A stretch of 64,000 nucleotides of DNA from Lyophyllum atratum. Lineage: Eukaryota > Basidiomycota > Agaricomycetes > Agaricales > Lyophyllaceae. A program made the translations under genes and the position numbers. Of this stretch, positions 1-11,405 are shown one piece after another. The notes beneath the pieces were generated by a model, which had not been told where the DNA came from, did no database searches, and was given only the letters and a program-made list of their open reading frames with translations. How positions within the stretch are numbered: the stretch's first letter is position 1; every line of letters begins with the position of its first letter. Location of the stretch: NCBI GenBank assembly GCA_014905825.1, contig JACGCN010000002.1:1178001-1242000 (forward strand), in the 5' to 3' direction.

Positions 1-541
1 GGTCTGTAATCGACACCACCAGTGGCCTGATCCCCTCTCCCTCAGTCGTCAATAAAGCCCTATGCATCGCATCCCGCCCCTGCCCAAATCCATTGAAGTA
101 CAAGTCAATCTCAAATTGGTCCTTCTCCGCAAGGTCCTGGATGACTTGAAACATCCGGACTGCACACTGGTATCCCGCCTCGTAACCTGAACGGTTGACC
201 TTCTTGAAACCGCACGATCCACCAGTGAACGACGCAAGTGGCGTCTGCTTGTCTGTCATGAGCGTCGTGATAGTGTTGTTGCGCGTCGACTGGCAGTACA
301 AGCTATAGCGTGGTTTCTTCTTTGCGTAGTCCTTTATATCTTTCAGACTGAACGGATTAGGGTTAGGGCCCTTCTTCGCCGGGGGGTAGCCGTCGGGCCC
401 TGCAGTGGGCGGCTGGATGAGGTCGGATATGAATTGAATTAGAGGGGGATTTCCATCTGCGCTGACGGTCTGGAGGCCACGCAGGTGTGTACTCGCCGTC
501 GCGACGCGCAAAGGGCGCCATGCTCTGGCAGCGAGCGACAT
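1..541 (-). CDS. MRPS18: Mitochondrial small-subunit ribosomal protein uS11m (partial)
   Basis: Universal uS11 family component of the mitochondrial 37S ribosome. The frame is open from an ATG at 541 to the window edge (180 codons, no intron), so the C-terminus lies outside. The N-terminus is Arg/Ala-rich, like a mitochondrial presequence (begins MSLAARAWRP), followed by a Pro-rich linker. The uS11 core follows: LYCQSTRNNTIT, SFTGGSCGFKK, a YEAGYQCA helix and FNGFGQGRDA, ending in VVSITD just before the RT.IKIGGTRA tail expected of the family. It is head-to-head with QCR9, with only 114 bp between start codons, so the two mitochondrial genes probably share a promoter. MRPS18 is the yeast name. 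No frame breaks are seen. Confidence 0.87.
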   Translation of the reverse strand, partial: MSLAARAWRPLRVATASTHLRGLQTVSADGNPPLIQFISDLIQPPTAGPDGYPPAKKGPNPNPFSLKDIKDYAKKKPRYSLYCQSTRNNTITTLMTDKQTPLASFTGGSCGFKKVNRSGYEAGYQCAVRMFQVIQDLAEKDQFEIDLYFNGFGQGRDAMHRALLTTEGEGIRPLVVSITD

Positions 542-655
542 GTTGACTTCAAGTTGGAGAGAAAAGCGGCTTGAAACTCCGATCACCTGTTCCGGAAGTC
601 ATCGGGAGCAACGTCCATCCATCATCTCCTCTTCCACCTCGCCGTCCGTGAAATA

Positions 656-996
656 ATGGGAAAAGTAAGCTCCATATTCATGCTAGTTGTGTTACTTGTC
701 TGAGTGACGTATCTTCAGGTCGCCAACACCGTGTATAACACATTCTTCAAGCGCAACAGTACGTTTTGAATTCACGCATCCGTATCTAACCAACCGCTCC
801 TGCAGGTGTCTTCGTGACTACTGTCTTCGCCGGCGCATTCGCATTTGGAATTGGCTTTGACGTTGCTGTGACAAAATTCTACGACCGGTGGAACCAGGGC
901 GTGCGTCGTGACCAACTCCCAGAAAGCTATACCTACTGACCAAGAGTTTAGAAACAATGGAAGGACATCCGCCAACGCTATGTTCAAGGGCAATAG
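656..996 (+). CDS. QCR9: Ubiquinol-cytochrome c reductase subunit 9
   Basis: Small single-helix subunit of respiratory complex III in the inner mitochondrial membrane. Four exons (656-664, 719-758, 806-900, 952-996) join in frame to give 62 residues. The protein starts MGKVANTVYNTFFKRNSVFV, continues with the hydrophobic segment VFAGAFAFGIGFDVA and the conserved motif FYDRWNQGKQWKDIR, and ends in GQ. This length and motif order are those of the QCR9/UQCR10 family. The first exon is only three codons long, and all three introns are 46-54 nt with GT-AG ends. The gene is divergent from the mitochondrial ribosomal protein upstream. No sequence errors are evident. Confidence 0.92.
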
Positions 997-1462
997 ACTG
1001 TCTCATCTATTTCAGCCCTATAATCCAACTATAGATCTCCACCGATGAATGCCCTGAAGTTGTATTTGCGAGCCCTGGAGTCTCGATTCACAAGCGCGTC
1101 AATGAAGTTCATAACAATATCTACCCAAGTTCCCTACATCCCTGTCTTCGGAAAAGCCCAATCAAAGCATCTGCCTGCCAACTGTCTGTCCCAAGTACAC
1201 TTTTCATATTCTTTTCATACGAAGCTTCAGTGAGGCTTTAACCAGCCAAGCAACTGTCCCGGTTGCGCGTACTGAGCACGACAAGCAACAAGCTTACTAC
1301 GTTCTACTTGGGTGTAGACTTTATAATATATATCTTCTGCAATGCACTGTGATTTAAATAAGGATCTCATGTTGCAGAACATTTTCGTTAGTCGCTGTTC
1401 GTGACGTGTGACTCCCCGTATTTTGTCACACGTGTCCTTGCTTGCGACCACCAACGACAAAA
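997..1462. other. Intergenic, no gene seen
   Basis: About 0.47 kb between the end of QCR9 and the start of the RNPS1-like gene. It contains only short unsupported reading frames. It should hold the QCR9 3' end and the RNPS1 promoter, but no specific element is recognisable. Confidence 0.6.
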
Positions 1463-2436
1463 ATGTCGACAAGAGGTCGCTCAACGTCGCCCCGCCTGCC
1501 AGCCGACGCTAAGATGGACGTCGACCAGAGCCCGGTCGATAAGGCAGACGCAAAGGTCGTTATCATCACCAACCTCACTCGCAATGTCGCGGAGTCCCAC
1601 CTCAAAACTATCTTCGGGTTCTATGGTTCAATCATCAAAATCGACCTGCCCATCTTCGGGAAATGTCAGGAGCTCTTTACATACGTCCCATTGCCCTTAC
1701 TAATGAATATTCACTTATAGCCGGCCAAAATCGCGGCAAGGCAGCGCTAGAATATGCTGAATCTCCCTCCGCACACAAAGCCGCGTCCCACATGGACGGC
1801 GGCCAGCTCGACGGTGCCCTCCTCAAGGTCGAGCTATCCAACCTCCCTGTCCGCTCCCGCTCGCCGTCTCCAAGGGCCAGGCCACCCCCACCCCCACGGC
1901 CCCGCAATGGTCGCGACGCTGACCGCCTCCGCCTCCCTCGTTCTCCCTCCCGGTCTCGGTCCCGGTCCCGCTCTCGCTCACCCCTCTATCGTAGGCGTGG
2001 CGACTACCCTCCACCACGAGAGCCCTTCCGTGGCCGTCCGTACGGCAGACGCGGACCCCCCGGACGCTCAATGTATCGCCCTCCCCGCTCACCCAGCCGC
2101 TCACGCTCGCGGTCCCCACCTCGTCGTGGTGGTGGTGTGGACAGGCTGGGTCCCAGGAGACGGTCGCCCAGTTATCAGAGGGGTGGATATGGGCGCGTGC
2201 GCCGGTCGAGGTCGAGGAGCTATTCTGTGCGGTCCAGCCGCTCGCGCTCACGCACACGGTCGTTCTCGAGGTCGCGATCCAGATCTAGGTCTAGGTCGGG
2301 ATCGTATTCGTCCTACTCGAGGTATAGTCGGAGCAGGAGCAGAACAAGGTCAGTTAGTCGGGGAAGGAGGAGCAACAGCCGAGATGATATTAGGGACAGC
2401 AGGTCCAGGTCACCGACAACAGCGAAGGCAACGTAA
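1463..2436 (+). CDS. RNPS1-like SR protein (RRM plus RS domain)
   Basis: Nuclear RNA-binding protein of the RNPS1 type, which is linked to the exon-junction complex, splicing and mRNA surveillance. Two exons (1463-1664, 1721-2436) encode 305 residues. The intron begins GTCAGG and ends TTATAG, with a CTAAT branch site. The RRM covers about residues 30-115: VVIITNLTRNV (RNP2), then GFYGSIIKIDLP and GQNRGKAALEY (RNP1-like), where the splice restores SGQNRGK. The remainder is an Arg/Ser-rich low-complexity tail with dozens of RS/SR dipeptides and a Pro-rich patch. That GC-rich tail keeps all frames open, which explains the long antisense reading frame at 1823-2257. Another SR protein is possible, but the single RRM followed by an RS tail fits RNPS1 best. 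Confidence 0.82.
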
Positions 2437-2685
2437 AGTCGTTTTGTCAGTAGTCTTGCTCAAGTATTTGCGTTATGCCTTTCTAGCTTACTAATTATAC
2501 CGCTTTTGACAATGTATATTCCATCTTTGCTATGCGTTTATGCGCAGTTGGTCCATGATGAAAGGATATAGATATATCGTAACATGGTATTAAGGAAGCC
2601 AGACTAATCGCTGTCCATCGAGTCATCATCAGCAAGGAAAGGTCTATAAAACCATCAATGTCAGGTCATCCGGTTGAGGAGATTC

Positions 2686-5600
2686 TCAAACGACATACGC
2701 ATATTCATAGTCATTTCGGATAGCGTTGGACATCCACTCTTCGTCAGCCTCCTGCTGGGGGAATCCTGCGCCTCCTGCTATGCTGAGGACAACAGGGAGC
2801 AAGACGAGCCCATGAAGGGCGCCCGAGATGATGAGAGTGAGCCACATCCGGAAGTAGTAAATCTGGGATGTGATTAAGACTTGAGAGATCAAGGAAGGTA
2901 GAACTTGACAAACCTCAAGCAATTTAGACCGAGTAAGCGCGAGCACTGACATTCCAATCAACTTCGTGAAGGTGATCCCTGATAGTACCTGCCAGTAGGT
3001 AGTTAGCAAACTGCAGAAAGCGAAAGATGATATTCCAGCAGCATACCGAAGGCCCGACATCGACCAAAGCGGTGAACATCCGTTCATCCCGTTCCTTCTG
3101 GCCTGCAGGATGATCAACAGGTAGTCCAGATCCCGCACTCATAAACGCCCTCGCAATATGCGCACAAAACTCAACCGCAATGCCGAGCGAGATGACAAGA
3201 TTCACCAAAGCTAATCGCGTTCAAGCTGATACCCCAGAGCGGCATGACGCCCATCACTGTGATAACCGTCAGACCCACCACGCCCGTCACGATCGAGCCT
3301 GTCCTCCAGCTTCCCAGCAGGAGTGCCGTTACGATGAGCACAGATGCGAGCCCAAGCCCGAGCACCTCCTGCGTGATCGCGACGATGTGCGCATACTGAT
3401 CGAAGAAGACATAGAACAGCGAGTAGGGAATACGTCTGCCCCCGTGCGCTGCGAGATGTCGGCTGCAACGCGATGCGCCGCAGCGAAAGCGTTCACGAAG
3501 TCACCTTGCGACTTGAGGGGCGCGTGGAACGTGCGGAAGTGAGATGCGACGACGTCGTCGCGGTCTTCGTTTAGGGAAAGGGCGGCGCTAAAGGAAGCTT
3601 TGCCAGCGAGGGGACATTCTCCTGTTGTTGGTGAGATGAGCCACTGCTTAATGTACGTGCATGAACTCTTGATCCTCGGGCAGGCCCTCCATAGTGATGT
3701 TCCATGCAGGGCGTCTTGTCTTCGTAGCACGGTTTACAGAGGCGAGGAGAGTCTCGCTCGGTGCAGAAGATGGATGGGTCTGCCTTACGCACACGGCAGC
3801 ACTCTTCCTTGCCGGGGTCAAGCCAGCCAAAGAAGTCGTCAATCCAAGAAGCACTTGGTTCTGAGATGAATGAGGACTCCGGACGCTTGCGTTCTGCTTC
3901 CAGGACGTTGGCGACCGAAAACTCTTCGCAGGTTGTGAAACGACCGCATAGAGCTTGCTGGCCGGGCCGTTGAGTGACGTTGATGCTCCGGGATACAAAG
4001 TATACAGGTGGTCCGACGTCAAGGTATGCATCAAGGTTGTTGAAATAGTCAACCAAATAAGAATCGGAAGGCAATGCTAGCCGCTGATCTGAAAAGAGGG
4101 CATTCAGTAATGAGCACCTACAATGTTCTCTCTCGACTCACCTAGACCAAGCTCAATGTGTTGCATAGAAATCACAGAAGCGACGAAAACGCCCGCAAAG
4201 ATGATCATGACCAAGCCCTTCACCACTGGCTTCAGTAGGAATGGTGCATAGTGACGTCGGATGAAACGCCCAATCCTGCCTAAACCGCTCCCACCTGCCG
4301 GGCCATCTAGAAGAGCAATTCGAGATGGAAGCCTGATGCATGGGAAGCAGTCAACGCGACTAGCTTCAAAGCGTTTCAAATCCAATAGGAGGGCACTGAC
4401 GAACACCGTGACTTGGAGGATGGCGTTCAAAAGCACGCTCCCGGCTGCGTAGAGAGCGAAGTTCCGCACAGCTGGCATGGGAACGAGGGCGCCGAGGGAG
4501 AAAGCGACGGTTTCTGTAATCGTGCTCAGTAGGATGGACGGGCCCATCTTTGCTAGCGTTCGGGCAACACGTTCCTCGGCTGGCAAATACTGTGGCATGG
4601 AAGCTGAATCTATGTCTTCGCGGATAGACGAATCGTATGGCGAGCGATGCGAGTGAGTAGGTGACATTGGTGTGGTGAAGCCGCCTTGGGAGGCAGGCGC
4701 CGCAGCATTGGGTCCATGGAGGAAGTTCTGCCGGTCCAGTTCGTGGACAAGGATGAAAACGTTGTCGACACCTACTGCCAGGACAAGGAATGGGATGACT
4801 TCGGCGATAATCAGAGTTACTTTGACTCCGATCCAGGAGAAGAACCCGACGGATGATGACACCGAGAGGATGACTAGGGCGATACCAAATAGGCCAAGGG
4901 TGAACTTGGATCCTGTGAAAAGACTTCGAGGAAGACGGGGAAAGAAGTGGGGGGTTGCTCGGGAGTCAACGGAGAGGGACGAAGAGGCCGCACTGGAGCG
5001 CTTGAAGAGGCCAGGGAAGTTGCAGGCCCACTGCCTGAGAGAGGAAAACACGCTCTGTTCTTCGCGCATGACAGAGCCGGCGCCTAATGTCAGCGACACG
5101 TAGAAGAACATGGCGAGGTATGAGAGAATGACGATCTTGACGTCAGTATTGGTGCTCTTGTTGATCTCCTCCTCCAAAGAGACACCAGTGGAGAAAGCTA
5201 TCTGCAACCCTGCTTCGCTTGGCGACCTTTGGCTGAGATCTGTAAGGTATGTGCGGAGGGTCTGCTCCCATTCCATCGCCTTCGCTTGTACTTCAGTGTC
5301 CAGTGAATCGGACACGACGTATGTAACGACGAACGCTTCAGCGTCCACGTACAATTTACGCCCGTCTTCCTTTTCTGGGACACCTCCAAGTACGTAGTGT
5401 GGTGCCAGTGGTTGTTGAAAATCAGGAAGACATTCCACAGGAGACCGTGCACATTCGTCTAAATGTTCAGCCCATGTATCTTCATCATAAGTTTTCTAGA
5501 TCATTGTCGAACCAGGCAGCTACTGACTGCACTACGCATGCGCCTTGAGGTCCTGCAGGTTTGAAGCAGACGTCGGAAAGACGGTATCCGCTTGGTGACC

Positions 5601-7041
5601 GGAGAGCGCGAATGTCCGCTTCGACATCAAACCAATATTTCAGGTGATCCCACGAGAGCACGGGTTCACCGTTTGTCGTGAGGGACAGATTGGCGGATGA
5701 GTTTACGGCTGCAGGTGCGACAGTGACGAAAATCTGTTCCGTGCGATAGAATGGCCCAAAATTCTGGTCGAAAAACTCTTTCCGTTGTTTGCTTTCTGAT
5801 GATGGGGACACCCATAACCTAACAGGGTCCGTTTCAATCTCGAATTTCTTCCATCCGATGTTGAGAAGGCCGACGAGGAGGAAGACAAGAGAGAATGTCA
5901 ACCAAGGGGAGGAGGCGGCGAATAAACCCAACTTATAGAAAGCACGGCGGAGGAAGGTGTTAAGGGGGTATTGTCGAGGTTGCACGATTTCTATGGGATC
6001 TAACAGCGATGCCCCACGGCCGAGGTTTCTGGACTCTGATTGTGTGCCCAACGAATCTTCATCGAGGTGGTGCGCAAGGGAACCTTGACCAACTAGGCCA
6101 CGGGTATGTATTCTTGGTGAAGAAGCGTCCTCAGATAACGCAACCCGTTCGTACGTCCTCTCCTTGCGTCTTCTAAGGGTCGTTGAGATAATGTAGCCAA
6201 CAAAGAAGCCTAATACGGCTAGGGAATATCCAAGAATAAGGACAAATGAGAGGCAGGAAAGTGCTCCAACATGGCAAGTTGGTGCTGTATTCGGAGGAGC
6301 GACTGGTGGTAAACTAGGGCAGATGGATGGACAATCTATGCATGTGCAGCGACTTGCGAGGTCATTGTCAGCGCATCCACGAGGAGTGGCGTTTAGGGGG
6401 GTGAGCTCCGGAGGTGCTGTTAACGGAAGTTAATTTGGAAGGGACTTCCGATGGGTTTCTCGTCTCCCAAATACTTGAAGAACCCATGGTAGTCCTTCGC
6501 GCCGCCTCCAATCAATTCCATGGCATATCCATTCGTGGTGCCAACTTGTACGTCCTTACAGCTGTTGTAGAAGCCCTCACCATACTGCTCCGCAACGAGG
6601 AAGTCCACGGACTTGACAGCTGTCTGTCCTGATGATGTCTTCTGCGTAGAGGTGACGTTGACGAACGAGCCCTTGCTCTGGGGAGCAGGTGAATGAACAG
6701 AAAAAAGAGCGGAAGTTGTTCCTGCATGCTGGGCATGCTGAAATGAGGGGCTCGACTTGGTTAAAGTTGTCGCGCAAAGATTCGACCTGATCCTTAGTAC
6801 AGCAAGTCGGGCCCTCTGCGAATTCAGCTCCGCAAACTCGAACCAGCAGCGAACGAGCCTCTTCGTCTGGCTGCACAATTGATGAGAGGCCTGGTTAAGC
6901 ATAGAAGTAATCAACATACGTCCTCCGGTGGTCCGTTGTAGGGACAAGGCAGATCCCTTCCAAAGAAACCTTTCTTGCCAGCAGGAATCACGCATGGCAC
7001 ATCGACCTGCAGCCGATCCTGTCTTGCCTGCCTGCAGTCAT
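2686..7041 (-). CDS. NPC1: Niemann-Pick C1-type sterol transporter (frame-broken)
   Basis: Vacuolar/lysosomal membrane protein that moves sterol out of the lumen. All regions of the family are present in order: the Cys-rich N-terminal sterol-binding domain (PCPYNGPPED, PTCCTKDQVESL, FFCSFTCSPEQ, NVTSTQKT), a first helix (LSFVLILGYSLAVLGFFVGY), the loop ending VECLPDFQQPL, the sterol-sensing domain with VGVDNVFILVHELD, and the C-terminal permease half (WGISLNAIS, EFCAHIARAFM, DVGPSV, MWLTLIISGALHGLVLLP). Introns are visible near 6871-6919, 4090-4140, 3000-3050 and 2860-2910. Eight one-base frame breaks are needed, near 6980, 6682, 6425, 5490, 3707, 3656, 3426 and 3207. No signal peptide can be read, so the start (an ATG at 7041) is a guess. 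Because each break is isolated and the protein around it is well conserved, consensus errors are more likely than decay. Confidence 0.88.
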
Positions 7042-7276
7042 GTTGCCAGTGAGGGTAGTAGGTCTTGCGTAGCCAATGAACAGTTCAAATCCCAAATTAA
7101 AAATTTGTAAGGGGTATGGGGAAGGTGTCAGAGCATGCAGAGCCGAACTGGTTGTGGGTAACAGTGAGGAGAGAGAGTGACGCGACGCGTAGGTTGGGCT
7201 GGCTCTCAAACAGCACGTGGTAACAATGTCCCTCGGCCCGGAAGAAAGTCGTCTATAAAAAAACTCTCGCTCAACC

Positions 7277-9082
7277 ATGGCTGAACCGACCACAGCACCC
7301 AAGCCCAGCAAAGCGTCAAAGCCCCGCAAACGCTTCATTGGCAGCAAAACTGCAACCCCGTCCAAGCCGGGAGTCTCTGCGACGATCAGCCATCAGATAC
7401 CCCAAGACATCCTCCTCGACGATCAGCTCAACGCCGCCATTAGGCAGCTACCCTCAAACTATTCATTCGAGATCCATAAAACAATCCATCATGTGCGGAA
7501 GAATAATGCGGCGATGGTCGCTTTGCAGATGCCTGAGGGGCTGCAGATGTTTGCATGTACCATCGCGGACATAGTGGAGAGGTACGTCGTCATTCTCATT
7601 AGGTCAATGCAAAAATTCCATGGATCTTAGGTTTACAGATGCCCTGACGGTAATCATGGGCGATGTGACTTACGGTGCATGTTGCATCGACGATTACACC
7701 GCCGTCGCGTTAGGGATGCGACATGCTCGTCCACTACGGACACAGTTGCCTAGGTGCGTACTGTCGCCATATCGGAAACAACGAAATGATCTAACAGACG
7801 TCTTATAGTGCCGATGGACCAGACCTCTATCAAGACTCTATACGTCTTCGTCGAAATTGCCATCGACTCTAATCACCTTGCGCAAACTGTCCGCCTTAAT
7901 TTCCCAAGTGACCGACAACAATTTCACGAAAACCTCTTGGACTCGGAGGAATCCGATCGTCTAATACCAGCGGGCACACAAATCGGGTCCACGTCTCACC
8001 TTCGTATAGAGGGTCCATCCGGTTCTCAGTGGAATGGTGGCCCAGAACCATCGATAGCTCCAGAGCCTACACGACTGGCGTTGGTGTCGACGATACAGTT
8101 TGTGGCCGCGCTCCAACAGCTTAAAGAAGATCTTACGGGGGAGTCTTTCGTTGTCGACCCTTCTCGGCCAACTTCTGGCCTGCTCGAAGCTTCTACGTCT
8201 ACGTCAACGAATACGGATACACCGGCTGAGCAGCAGAGCAGATTATGGTCAGGGAGATACGAAGCTATGATCCCAAGATCCAAACCTCTCTCACCGGGGG
8301 AGATCCTGGGATGCACCGCTCCCCAGCTGAACGATGTCGATGCCCTGGTGTATGACTTCCTCTTCGTATTTGAATATCCTATCGGCCTTATTGATATTCC
8401 TTCAAAATTACAGATACCTAGGTGACGGCCGCTTCCACCTCGAGTCAATAATGATCGCCAACCCATCCGTGCCCGCCTTTCGGTATGACCCATATTCGAA
8501 GAAACTTACGCGGGAGCGGTACGACCACCGCGAGATGCAAACAGTGCGAGATGACGCAGTACAAACCGCACGCAGGAGCATCTCCGCCTTCGCTCGTGAC
8601 TCGTCCTCAGAAGCTTCTCCAGGCGACGATTCAACGCCGCTATGGGGCGTCATCCTCGGCACCCTAGGACGACAGGGAAACTTCAAACAACTGCAGGCAA
8701 GGGATCCTCCTAGACCATTTGAACCCCATCCTTACGATAGATTTACCAGGCGATAACGAACCAACTCCAAGCATCCGCAACGCCGATTCCCTACATCCAG
8801 ATCCTCCTCTCCGAGCTCTCCCCAGCCAAGCTCGCCCTCTTCAACCCTCACATCTCCACCTTCATCCAGACCGCTTGCCCGCGCCTCTCCATCGACTGGG
8901 GATACGCCTTCGACCGGCCGCTGCTCAGCCCCTACGAGACGGCCGTGGCCGTGGGCAAGACCGTCAGTTGGATGAGGCAGGATGAGGAACAGCATCGCAG
9001 GGACGAGCCGGGCACGTACCCGATGGACTTCTACGCAGCGGGAAGCCCGTGGGCGATCTCACGGACAACGGCTGCATTTTAG
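7277..9082 (+). CDS. DPH1: 2-(3-amino-3-carboxypropyl)histidine synthase subunit 1
   Basis: Radical-SAM-like Fe-S enzyme that, with DPH2, transfers the aminocarboxypropyl group of SAM to a histidine of EF2 in the first step of diphthamide synthesis. Conserved stretches are [82 protein letters not shown] and [14 protein letters not shown]. The three cluster cysteines lie in YGACC, ILGCTAP and CPRLSIDW. Introns near 7581-7629, 7755-7808 and 8351-8413 join cleanly. The middle has a family-atypical Ser/Thr-rich insert around 8160-8270. One-base breaks are near 7715, 8702 and 8755; the last lies in a poorly conserved linker and could be a missed intron. Starts 235 bp from the presumed NPC1 5' end, in divergent orientation. 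Confidence 0.87.
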
Positions 9083-10425
9083 CATGTGTTGGACCTCGTG
9101 TTTCTGTACATGTGTATTTGCATGAACTTCCCAGCGAACACGGTATCTGGAGGTCAGTCCTGCGACGCCCCGCATGGCGTCAGGCATCCCGAACGCCGTT
9201 AGTAAGGGAAGAAGGCGCCTTCCACGCGTCGGTAGCAGGTACCACGCGACTGGCGTTATAATCTATTGCCTTTTCCTCGCCGCTTCAGAAAATTTCTTTC
9301 GTAGCATCGATTGTTTTCGCTGATCTTGCTCAGACAAAAGAGAATAAGCAGAAGGAAGAATGACATTGCTTTGTCTAGCTTTCGATCTTTTTTTCGTCCT
9401 GTCACATGTACGCGAGCGAGATTTAAACCTGGACCTGGCGACTTCTAAAAAGATAGAATGTACAGTTTCGCAAGATCCACCATCTGAAGCCGCCTAGTCA
9501 CCAATGTCCACGCCATTATGGCTACGAAGAGTGCCAATTCAAGCCCAGGGAATGAAGATGCTAGAAGAACGGCAAAAACATCGCAGGTTTCGTTGTTCTC
9601 GGGAGCTACGAGGCCGTGGCCTGGATAGCTCGGGATCATAGGCGCAGCCATAATTTCGGGGTCGCTTCCGCTGGTGCGTCCCTCGCGTGTATCAGAAGAG
9701 CGAAATTCGCCGTTGGGTACCGTACTGTACCGTATCTCCTAGGAGTACGTAGCCCTGGACATCGGGAGATACGAATCAAACGCTTAATCCTGAACATCTC
9801 GAGATACGACTCGAATGGGTGCATGTGCCTTTCTTCTATGCTTCCTTTGTCCGCATCTGTGTCGTTGTGAAAAATTTGATTGTTTGAAGGCCAAAAGTGC
9901 TGTGAATAAGCTTCCTTGACCATCATATGCGTTCTGAACACGGTGATTCGTTTCCGCGAGTCGTCTATGGGCGTAGTAGAAGGAATTCGGATCGTACTCC
10001 ATTTTACCCGCACGATCCTACAGTTGAGGCATCTGTTGATCTTGTATTGCCATCCTCGGAAGACAAAGGTACTCAAAGGTAACGTTTCTATAAGCACCCC
10101 AATAGAACGTGATGTAAGAAGGTAGATAGAGGTAGATAGGCACTCGACACATCTCGGCGTATTTGCGGCGCTCGAGTGATTTCGAGATCGTCTCCTTTCG
10201 TGGAAATGAAAGGTGGATGAGCATAAAAGAGAGTCCCGTAACCCTCGGACGCGTATCTTGAGTCAAGAGATAAGATGGGAACCCTGCAAGGTGGCTAAAT
10301 TTGGCACGAATGACCGTTTTAGCGTTCTGATCGTTGATGCCGAAGTTCCGGAAAATGCGGACCGGAGATCACATGATCATTTTCGTTGTTCATGACTGCG
10401 GGTGGCGACGTCGGCTGTCCCATCC
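9083..10425. other. Gene-poor 1.3 kb interval
   Basis: No gene can be supported. A minus-strand frame at 9445-9651 encodes a short protein with one hydrophobic stretch (LELALFVAIMAWTLV) and no homology that I recognise. The minus-strand frames at 9636-10266 overlap one another and lack family signals. Base composition is more AT-rich than in the flanking genes. Confidence 0.45.
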
Positions 10426-10944
10426 ATGACGGTGACAAGCGCGCTGCACGGACCGAACGACGAGCAAGATGATATAGACACCGCCGGGAGGAAGGTCATT
10501 CGAATTAATATCTCCCCACGGTTCTACCTTGTCCCCGGTGCAGCGTTCATCGTTGGGTCGGCCATTGGAATAGTTCGCGGGTCGCGGCAGGCATCGCTTC
10601 GGTTTCTGGCAGAAAACGTTCATCGGCCACCAACGACGGTGCAGGGATGGTACTTTTACAACAAGACGAAAAACTACAAGGTGCTGCTTGGGGGATTGAA
10701 GGGGGCGGGTGTGGAGGCTAGTAAATTGACGCTCATTGCCCTTGGCTGGGTAGGGATCGAAGAGGGGCTGCAGCGAGTTGGGTGGGGACACTTTAGCGAG
10801 ATAGGCGCGGCGTTAGGGACGGCTGGCATGTTTTCAGCGGTATGTGAGTATGGATTTGCTCAGTGGTTGTCGGATCAGAATCAGAACATTGCTGACATTG
10901 CGGTGCAGATCGTTTGCCATGGAAGACGACCCAGCGGACGTTAA
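10426..10944 (+). CDS. Conserved hypothetical, probable membrane protein
   Basis: An open frame of 172 codons from the ATG at 10426. It has a soluble start, then hydrophobic segments around FYLVPGAAFIVGSAIGIVRG, LTLIALGWVGIEEGL and IGAALGTAGMFSAV, separated by an Arg/Lys-rich loop containing WYFYNKTKNYKVLLGGLKGAG. The Gly-rich helices are reminiscent of TIM17/22-type mitochondrial membrane proteins, but no diagnostic motif is present and I do not assign a family. The C-terminus may continue through an unrecognised intron near 10906. A second ATG at 10392 opens an overlapping frame that runs past the start, so a leaky-scanning uORF is possible. Confidence 0.55.
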   Translation: MTVTSALHGPNDEQDDIDTAGRKVIRINISPRFYLVPGAAFIVGSAIGIVRGSRQASLRFLAENVHRPPTTVQGWYFYNKTKNYKVLLGGLKGAGVEASKLTLIALGWVGIEEGLQRVGWGHFSEIGAALGTAGMFSAVCEYGFAQWLSDQNQNIADIAVQIVCHGRRPSGR

Positions 10945-11405
10945 TTCTTGGGCTGATCATGGGAAGTAGCATGAAGATGCTTCGTTGGGGGAGGGAACAG
11001 CTGCAAGAACTGGGCGACAGGGACGGACAGGCCAACAATGACAGAGTGGAAACAAAAGAAGGCGCATAGTGGGGTGTATGACGACTTCAATGGAAGCAGT
11101 GCAACTGTGCATCTCCGATTGTACAAAGTCCGACGGACCCGCTGAGGGAACAGGGGCTTGTCGAGGAGAAAAGGGGGGAGGAATCAGAGTTGATAAGACT
11201 TTATAAGACGTACACAATATCTTGTCTTGCTACGAGCGAAAACAGGGAGAGCTCGAGATAGCGCTGTCGGCAGTATAGTAGACCGCTCCACGCTCAGCGT
11301 GCTCCACAGTCGCCCGTGACTTTTATGGAGGCATCTCAGCCGACTATCGTTTCCTTCTCCTTCCACAAGCTTTCTTATCTATCCTCCTTATCCATACACA
11401 AGGCG
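10945..11405. other. Intergenic, no gene seen
   Basis: About 0.46 kb between the hypothetical gene and the kinase gene. Only short reading frames without codon-usage or family support occur here. It presumably holds the 3' end of one gene and the promoter of the next. Confidence 0.5.

Noticed and set aside
1823..2257. 144-codon minus-strand open frame inside the RNPS1-like gene
   Set aside because: It is antisense to the Arg/Ser-rich tail, whose GC-rich repetitive codons keep all frames open; no motif of its own.
6670..6700. Programmed ribosomal frameshifting in NPC1
   Set aside because: Breaks occur at eight unrelated sites, in both directions, without slippery heptamers; consensus indels explain all of them more simply.
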